Assembly: GCA_027030065.1 (NCBI GenBank)
Contig: JALVFK010000269.1
Coordinates: 1-48,259 of the forward strand
Length of the DNA: 48,259 nucleotides
Reading direction: 5' to 3'
Source of the DNA: Desulfurococcales archaeon
GTDB taxonomy: Archaea; Thermoproteota; Thermoprotei_A; Sulfolobales; WANQ01
The notes beneath the pieces are model-generated. The model saw nothing but the letters and a program-made list of their open reading frames with translations, did not search any database and was not told the origin of the DNA. Below, in pieces: positions 44,190 to 48,259 of the stretch; positions within the stretch are counted from its first letter, which is position 1, and each line of letters begins with the position of its first letter. Both the position numbers and the translations under genes were made by a program.

Positions 44190-44234
44190 CGATAATTTAT
44201 TTTTGCCTGGCAAGTATAGTTTAATGGTGATTCT

Positions 44235-45020
44235 ATGAGATACCTAGCATTGTATAAGAGTAGTAGTGGCTACTTTGAGATAGAATTAGAAGGTGAAAAT
44301 GACCTGAAAATAATTGATATTACACGTGCTGGTCGATTGCCAGGTAGAGCTCAAAGCCTTGAGGATCAGGCTTGGGAGATTGCATGGAGAAGCCCTCTTT
44401 ACTGGGAATATGTTGTCAACATGCTACACTACGTCATAGTACCCTCAAAGGGCTGGCAGGTAAACCAGGAATTTCCCGCCTGGATACCCCATTATATTGC
44501 GATAATAGGTGCGAGAGCACTAAAAGATGCAGTACTCAATCTCTACGAATACAATAGCTTACTAGAAGAGGATAAGAGGGATGAAGCACGTAGTAGGTGG
44601 AGAAACGCCATATTATTTCTAGGATTATCTGAGCAAGTATACTGGCGGCTAACATTAGAATTAATCCCAGGGCTCTCAGGCTTCCTTAGGCGATTTAGAG
44701 AACACCTACAAGATATGATGGCGACTAGAAAAGTATCAGAGAAAATCCTAGAACCTCTTGTAGTGTTTGCTGAAGAGTTCCCATCAACTGATGGTGGTGA
44801 CGCACCAATAACAAGGGTCGGATGGAGTAATAAGTGGCTTGATCTAGTAGAGCAAGCCTATGATCATCTCGGATTTAAGCATGTTTACGTTCACTTCGAC
44901 TACGAGGACTATGAGAAAAAATCTAGGGAGATAGCGAAAAAGAAGCCATACATAGAGTTTGAGGGCAACTTACTGTTCTTTGAACAGTTATCGCCAATAT
45001 TTCTTGAAGAGACTGGTTAG
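44235..45020 (+). CDS. Conserved-looking hypothetical protein
   Basis: A 261-residue protein of unknown family. A beta N-terminus (RYLALYKSSSGYFEIELEGEND) leads into a helical region with many aromatic residues (SPLYWEYVVNMLHYVIVP, QVNQEFPAWIPHYIAIIGA, LGLSEQVYWRLTLELI), and an acidic C-terminus. No membrane helix, cysteine pair or nucleotide motif. GGTGATT sits just before the ATG at 44235. Its stop overlaps the convergent pyruvate kinase by four bases. Function not inferred. Confidence 0.65.
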   Translation: MRYLALYKSSSGYFEIELEGENDLKIIDITRAGRLPGRAQSLEDQAWEIAWRSPLYWEYVVNMLHYVIVPSKGWQVNQEFPAWIPHYIAIIGARALKDAVLNLYEYNSLLEEDKRDEARSRWRNAILFLGLSEQVYWRLTLELIPGLSGFLRRFREHLQDMMATRKVSEKILEPLVVFAEEFPSTDGGDAPITRVGWSNKWLDLVEQAYDHLGFKHVYVHFDYEDYEKKSREIAKKKPYIEFEGNLLFFEQLSPIFLEETG

Positions 45021-46429
45021 GGTAGGGAGGGTTTTAGAGCTCTAACTATTTTTATTAAATGTTCTTCTTCATCTATCATACCGTAGGTCAACACTATTAT
45101 ATCACCATAACATATTTCATTGCGCTCTATTAGTATACGATAAGTTTCTTTTAATCCGCTCATATAGTCTTCTGCTTCTACTTTAAGTGACTTTACTCCC
45201 CATATTATTGATAATTTCCTCAATACTTTATCGTCGTTTGATGTAACATAAAATGGTATATTGGGTCTATATTTTGCTATTCTTAAAGCAGTATTGCCAT
45301 GCTTAGAGAATACTGCTAGTTTTGCTTCTAGTTCTTCAGATAGCACTACTACGCTATAAGCAAATCTTTCCTTTACGTTTTTCTCATCAAGAGGCTTTGG
45401 CCTCGGGTAATTGATTTTACCCGAGTATTTCTCAATGATTTTCTTCAACCATTTAACGGTTTCTAAGGGATATTTTCCGACGGCAGTCTCACCTGTAAGC
45501 ATTATGGCGTCGGCTCCCTCAATCATTGCGGTTACAACGTCAACTATTTCTGCACGAGATGGTGTTGGAGATTCCACCATTGATCCAAGTATTTGTGTTG
45601 CTACTATAACTGGTTTACCTCGTTTAAGGCTCTCACTTATTATTGTTCTCTGAAGCCAGGGTATATCTTCTAATGGAAACTGCATTCCAAGGTCTCCACG
45701 AGCTACTAAGACTACGTCTGACTCCTTTATTATGCTCTTAAGGTTTCTAACTCCACTAACCGTTTCTACTTTAGCTATCACTCCTATATCCGTTCTACCA
45801 TACTCCTCGATAATGCTCCTTAGAGCACGGATATCGTCTCCGCTTCTCACATAACTTAATGCTATGTAATCGAAATCATTTCTAACGGCAAACTCTATGT
45901 CTCTGAAATCCTTGCTCGTTATAGCTGGTAGTTCTACCTCTTTTCCACGAATAACTATGGCTTTGTGAGAGGATATCTTTCCCTCTGTTAATACTCTTGC
46001 AATAACTCTATCAGCATAGACCTCTTCTACTGCTAAGACTAAGCGGCCGTCATCCATTAACAAACGGTCTCCTTCTTCAACAGTTTCAAAGAATTTTTCT
46101 ATAGGCAACGGTAGTTTTCGCTCACCCTTACCCGCCTTATCGGCTAATACTATCTCTACAATATCGCCACGCTTTACAGTGAAGGGTTCTTCAACAACAC
46201 CCAGCCTTACTGAAGGGCCTTGAAGATCTCCTATTAATGCTAAATGTCTTCTAGTCTTTTTCTCAGCCTCCCTAACATTTTTCACAAGACCAAGCCACTC
46301 GTCCACGTTTCCATGACTAAAGTTTATACGGAATGCTGCTACACCTTCTCTAGCCATAGCCGTTATGGTTTCCAATGAGGAGGAAGCTGGACCTAGAGTC
46401 GCAATAATTTTTACACGTGGGTGAGGCAT
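45017..46429 (-). CDS. pyk: Pyruvate kinase
   Basis: A 470-residue pyruvate kinase of normal length. N-terminal KIIATLGPASSSLETI and FRINFSHG, substrate-Lys motif VIAKVETVSGVRNLKSI, ARGDLGMQFPLEDIPWLQ, IVATQILGSMVE and MLTGETAVGKYP are the conserved metal/PEP/ADP-binding elements. It catalyses PEP + ADP to pyruvate + ATP, the last step of glycolysis. The ATG at 46429 follows GAGGT inside the 3' end of the KaiC-like gene, seven bases away, so the two are co-transcribed. Confidence 0.94.
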   Translation of the reverse strand: MPHPRVKIIATLGPASSSLETITAMAREGVAAFRINFSHGNVDEWLGLVKNVREAEKKTRRHLALIGDLQGPSVRLGVVEEPFTVKRGDIVEIVLADKAGKGERKLPLPIEKFFETVEEGDRLLMDDGRLVLAVEEVYADRVIARVLTEGKISSHKAIVIRGKEVELPAITSKDFRDIEFAVRNDFDYIALSYVRSGDDIRALRSIIEEYGRTDIGVIAKVETVSGVRNLKSIIKESDVVLVARGDLGMQFPLEDIPWLQRTIISESLKRGKPVIVATQILGSMVESPTPSRAEIVDVVTAMIEGADAIMLTGETAVGKYPLETVKWLKKIIEKYSGKINYPRPKPLDEKNVKERFAYSVVVLSEELEAKLAVFSKHGNTALRIAKYRPNIPFYVTSNDDKVLRKLSIIWGVKSLKVEAEDYMSGLKETYRILIERNEICYGDIIVLTYGMIDEEEHLIKIVRALKPSLP

Positions 46430-46436
46430 GGCCTTA

Positions 46437-47222
46437 TTACCTCTTTTCCGTTGTTAGTGTTTTCAACTCAGCTAAAGCCGTTCTAACACTTTCCATAATC
46501 TTCTTTATGTCTACAACCATTATCTTTCCTCCCTTACCTATAGTATATGGTACCCAGTCAAGAGAGTGAGAGGCTCCTTTAAGCTTACGTACTCTAAGCC
46601 TTCTTAAAGGAATACCCAATTGCTCTAGACTTGGATCAAATCCCATTTCAACAAAGGAGTCGGATACGTATTCTATTGTTGAATATATTTGCTCTAACCC
46701 GGGGATACCACTATGCAGTACTATTATCGATATTATGCCATAACGTTTAGATAATGCCTTCAACCCCTTAATGAAGTCTAATACTATACCCGGCTCATTC
46801 CTCAATATTATCTCATTAATACTATCAATAACTAATAATTTAACCTCAGAAGCATATGTTTTAACTGCATTATATATAGTGTTTAAAGCCTCTATAAGAT
46901 TCATAGGATCCACTACAGTATACCCAGCCTCCTCTAGGCCAGGTAGACGGACTGAAAAACCATCAAGTACTAGAACTCTATCCCTAACACTACTAGGCTC
47001 AATACCACCAGCTGACTCCAACTCAGCAATTACTTCACCTGGATCCTCGTCAAACGCTATATATACTACCTTCCCACTGCTAGATAAAACATTCAAAACA
47101 GCATAACGCACGAAGACACTTTTACCAATACCAGGAGGCCCAGCAAATACAATCATACTACCCCTACGAACACCCTCGACCAGACCATCAAAAACTGGTA
47201 TACCCAACTTAATGAGACTCAA
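46437..47222 (-). CDS. KaiC/RadA-like RecA-fold ATPase
   Basis: A 261-residue RecA-superfamily ATPase with Walker A GPPGIGKSVFVR (residues ~28-39), a Walker B-like LLVIDSINEIIL (~128-139) and a KaiC-type N-terminus (SLIKLGIPVFDGLVEGVRRGSM). Closest in style to the stand-alone archaeal KaiC/GvpD-like proteins, without a second domain. Function unknown; adjacent pyk suggests co-transcription only. The upstream 126 bases are almost free of G on the plus strand. Confidence 0.82.
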   Translation of the reverse strand: MSLIKLGIPVFDGLVEGVRRGSMIVFAGPPGIGKSVFVRYAVLNVLSSSGKVVYIAFDEDPGEVIAELESAGGIEPSSVRDRVLVLDGFSVRLPGLEEAGYTVVDPMNLIEALNTIYNAVKTYASEVKLLVIDSINEIILRNEPGIVLDFIKGLKALSKRYGIISIIVLHSGIPGLEQIYSTIEYVSDSFVEMGFDPSLEQLGIPLRRLRVRKLKGASHSLDWVPYTIGKGGKIMVVDIKKIMESVRTALAELKTLTTEKR

Positions 47223-47312
47223 GCAACCACCACTAAAACTATAATCAATTAAAAATTAAAAAATACCGGAAAACAACACCAACACAAACCACAAAACAAT
47301 TAACAATATCAC

Positions 47313-47319
47313 TTAAAAA
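47313..47319 (+). promoter_or_regulatory. TATA-like element of tRNA-Thr
   Basis: TTAAAAA at 47313-47319 lies 30 bases before the first base of the tRNA, the usual archaeal distance when the TSS is a few bases upstream of the mature end. The surrounding stretch is C/A-rich. Confidence 0.55.
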
Positions 47320-47348
47320 CCCTCACCCAATACAATAACACCACGTGT

Positions 47349-47425
47349 GCCGCCGTAGCTCAGCCCGGTAGAGCGCCGGCCTTGTAAGCCGGTGGCCGCG
47401 GGTTCGAATCCCGCCGGCGGCTCCA
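47349..47425 (+). tRNA. tRNA-Thr (anticodon UGU)
   Basis: A 77-base cloverleaf with encoded CCA. The acceptor stem GCCGCCG (47349-47355) pairs with CGGCGGC (47415-47421), discriminator T, CCA at 47423-47425. The anticodon stem CCGGC/GCCGG encloses CTTGTAA with TGT at 47383-47385; T-arm GCGGG-TTCGAAT-CCCGC. No intron. The very high G+C marks a hyperthermophile RNA. The 3' part from 47378 is repeated at 48133, a sign of element integration. Confidence 0.96.
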
Positions 47426-47434
47426 CATATACTA
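47378..47434 (+). repeat. attL-like repeat (3' half of tRNA-Thr)
   Basis: 57 bases from the anticodon stem to nine bases beyond CCA are exactly repeated at 48133-48189. It starts at the 5' side of the anticodon arm, the favoured core for archaeal tyrosine integrases. The copy completes a functional tRNA, so integration did not disrupt the gene. Confidence 0.85.
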
Positions 47435-47523
47435 TTTACTTATATAATGCATAAAATGTAGTCGTTTGAGACGATAGTCAAGATAATCAAGACTCTAGGC
47501 GTGGTCAGGTAACAAGGTTCTCT

Positions 47524-47769
47524 TTAACAATCTTCTTCGTATGCCTTCAGGAAGTCTTCTCTATCTATTTCTGCTAGTTGGAGTACACCAAGGAGAGTAC
47601 CAGGCTTCAACTCTGGGTGAAGTGGTACAACAGTCACTATTTTTCTATCACCAGCATACTTGACTAGGACTATGTGACTCCCACGCTGTCTTCTCGCAGT
47701 AAACCCGAATTTCTTGATAAGTAGTTCTACAACTTCACGCCCTGACAGCCTTGGGAGCCTTCGCCTCAA
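47524..47769 (-). CDS. hicA: HicA-type toxin (mRNA interferase)
   Basis: An 81-residue YcfA/HicA protein: PRLSGREVVELLIKKFGF, RRQRGSHIVL with the catalytic His in the GSH motif, VTVVPLHPELKPGTLLGVLQ and AEIDREDFLKAYEED. HicA binds and cuts RNA without ribosomes. It is encoded downstream of, and overlapping by 35 bases, the HicB-like antitoxin gene. The gene lies inside the segment between the two tRNA-Thr repeats. G+C looks higher than in the neighbours, supporting acquisition. Confidence 0.85.
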   Translation of the reverse strand: MRRRLPRLSGREVVELLIKKFGFTARRQRGSHIVLVKYAGDRKIVTVVPLHPELKPGTLLGVLQLAEIDREDFLKAYEEDC

Positions 47770-47971
47770 CTTCTAGCACACCTACAATGCTTTTGTCGAG
47801 TTGCTCCAACGTCTCTAACGTCTCGGGAACCTCTTCCATGTACAACTCTAGTGCCTCTCGGAGATTTTCAACAGCCTCCTCAACTGTTTTACCTTGGCTA
47901 GTAACCCCTGTAGCAACCTCTCTGGCAACATACATATCCTCCTCACGCCAAACAATGACCCTTATGCGCAT
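47735..47971 (-). CDS. hicB: HicB-type antitoxin
   Basis: A 78-residue HicB-like protein with the degenerate RNase H-fold core: RVIVWREEDMYVAREVATGVTSQGKTVEEAVENLREALELYMEE (segments; the GKTxEEAxxNLxEAlxLY motif is diagnostic). It neutralises HicA. No C-terminal ribbon-helix-helix or HTH is present, so autoregulation may need another factor. It precedes hicA, with the toxin gene overlapping its end. By eye about half G+C, above the surroundings. Confidence 0.82.
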   Translation of the reverse strand: MRIRVIVWREEDMYVAREVATGVTSQGKTVEEAVENLREALELYMEEVPETLETLEQLDKSIVGVLEVEAKAPKAVRA

Positions 47972-48053
47972 CCTAGGAGAACACCCCTTAAGACTATACT
48001 GCTTCTAGGATAAAATCCTTGGTGGCTCGTAGATGTTTCAAAAAGCATCAATG

Positions 48054-48117
48054 AATATCTTCTTAGATATTGCACTACGCATAAGATATTTCAGCTTTCC
48101 ATTGCTTACTGAAATAT
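48054..48117. repeat. Two inverted repeats beside the attR copy
   Basis: AATATCT-TCTT-AGATATT (48054-48071) and ATATTTCAG ... CTGAAATAT (48086-48094 with 48109-48117, 14-base loop) lie just left of the right tRNA repeat. They may be integrase arm sites, a terminator or a leftover of element DNA. The rest of 47972-48132 holds only the likely hicB promoter and nothing else I recognise. Confidence 0.4.
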
Positions 48118-48132
48118 TCTTTTCGAGAATCT

Positions 48133-48189
48133 GGCCTTGTAAGCCGGTGGCCGCGGGTTCGAATCCCGCCGGCGGCTCCACATATACTA
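48133..48189 (+). repeat. attR-like repeat (displaced 3' half of tRNA-Thr)
   Basis: An exact second copy of 47378-47434: anticodon loop, variable region, T-arm, acceptor 3' strand, CCA and nine more bases. The 5' half of a tRNA is absent before it, so this is not a working gene but the original gene end displaced by an insertion of ~0.75 kb. From here to the window end (48190-48259) no gene is visible. Confidence 0.85.
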
Positions 48190-48259
48190 ATGTCTCTTAA
48201 GATCATTGATTAATCATACTTCATGTTGTTTTATTATGTTAACTGTCTATGTGTGTGTT

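Noticed and set aside
48133-48185. Second tRNA-Thr gene
   Set aside because: Only the 3' half from the anticodon arm is present; the bases before it cannot form an acceptor or D-arm, so it is an att-like copy.
1-48259. CRISPR arrays, insertion sequences or transposases
   Set aside because: No regularly spaced repeats, transposase motifs or terminal inverted repeats with target duplications were seen anywhere.

Overview
The window reads as chromosomal DNA of a hyperthermophilic crenarchaeon, most likely a heterotrophic member of the Desulfurococcales (Staphylothermus/Desulfurococcus-like). The grounds are: A+T-rich protein-coding DNA with a G+C-rich tRNA; archaeal/eukaryal-type ribosomal proteins eL13 and eS25; a PIN-ATPase-KH protein beside a Holliday junction resolvase; a SpeH-fold pyruvoyl decarboxylase; geranylgeranyl reductase for ether lipids; Shine-Dalgarno-led GTG and TTG starts; and an energy-converting [NiFe] hydrogenase with Mrp-type antiporter subunits. 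The genus is an inference and not proven by the sequence.

Layout. 1-2478 (minus): part of an Mrp/Mbh-type cation-proton antiporter operon (MnhF, MnhG, MbhD-like, MbhE-MnhB fusion, MnhC, partial MnhE) running off the left edge. 2673-7675 (plus): an orphan protein, a small SWIM zinc-finger protein, a NurA nuclease and a HerA translocase with a C-terminal SWIM finger. 7659-10235: small regulators, an AGOG-like glycosylase with a cysteine cluster, a bactofilin-like beta-helix protein and a divergent nucleoside phosphorylase. 11155-17439: SpeH-family decarboxylase followed by a G+C-rich predicted pseudoknot, geranylgeranyl reductase, eL13, DUF211, TtuA/Ncs6-type tRNA thiolase, a tRNA-binding OB protein, DUF763 and a SplB-like radical SAM protein. 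17621-20173: peripheral arm of a group 4 [NiFe] hydrogenase. 20124-25174: NfeD-type protease with its stomatin partner, Hjc, a tiny Zn ribbon, PINA-like ATPase and eS25. 25211-31389: hydrogenase maturation genes hypF and hypC-hypE-hypD plus a B12/radical SAM protein. 31457-34406: HD phosphohydrolase and small orphans. 34458-40995: an oligopeptide ABC transporter whose binding protein appears circularly permuted. 40986-47222: RNA m5C methyltransferase, Pit phosphate permease with a PhoU-like partner, an orphan, pyruvate kinase and a KaiC-like ATPase. 47349-48189: tRNA-Thr(UGU) whose 3' half is duplicated 0.75 kb away, bracketing a HicB/HicA toxin-antitoxin pair.

How the parts fit. Peptide uptake and fermentation would produce reduced ferredoxin; the hydrogenase arm would oxidise it while the Mrp-like membrane module moves ions. 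The hyp genes mature the Ni-Fe site. The two hydrogenase-related loci are about 15 kb apart, and no NuoH/MbhM or large antiporter subunit is visible, so the missing subunits probably lie beyond the left edge or elsewhere.

Most interesting: the circularly permuted family 5 binding protein, the candidate pseudoknot RNA after the SpeH gene, the minimal tRNA-Thr-targeted HicBA island, the NurA/HerA-SWIM/SWIM cluster, the Fe-S-type AGOG-like glycosylase, and the twin palindromes upstream of the hydrogenase operon.
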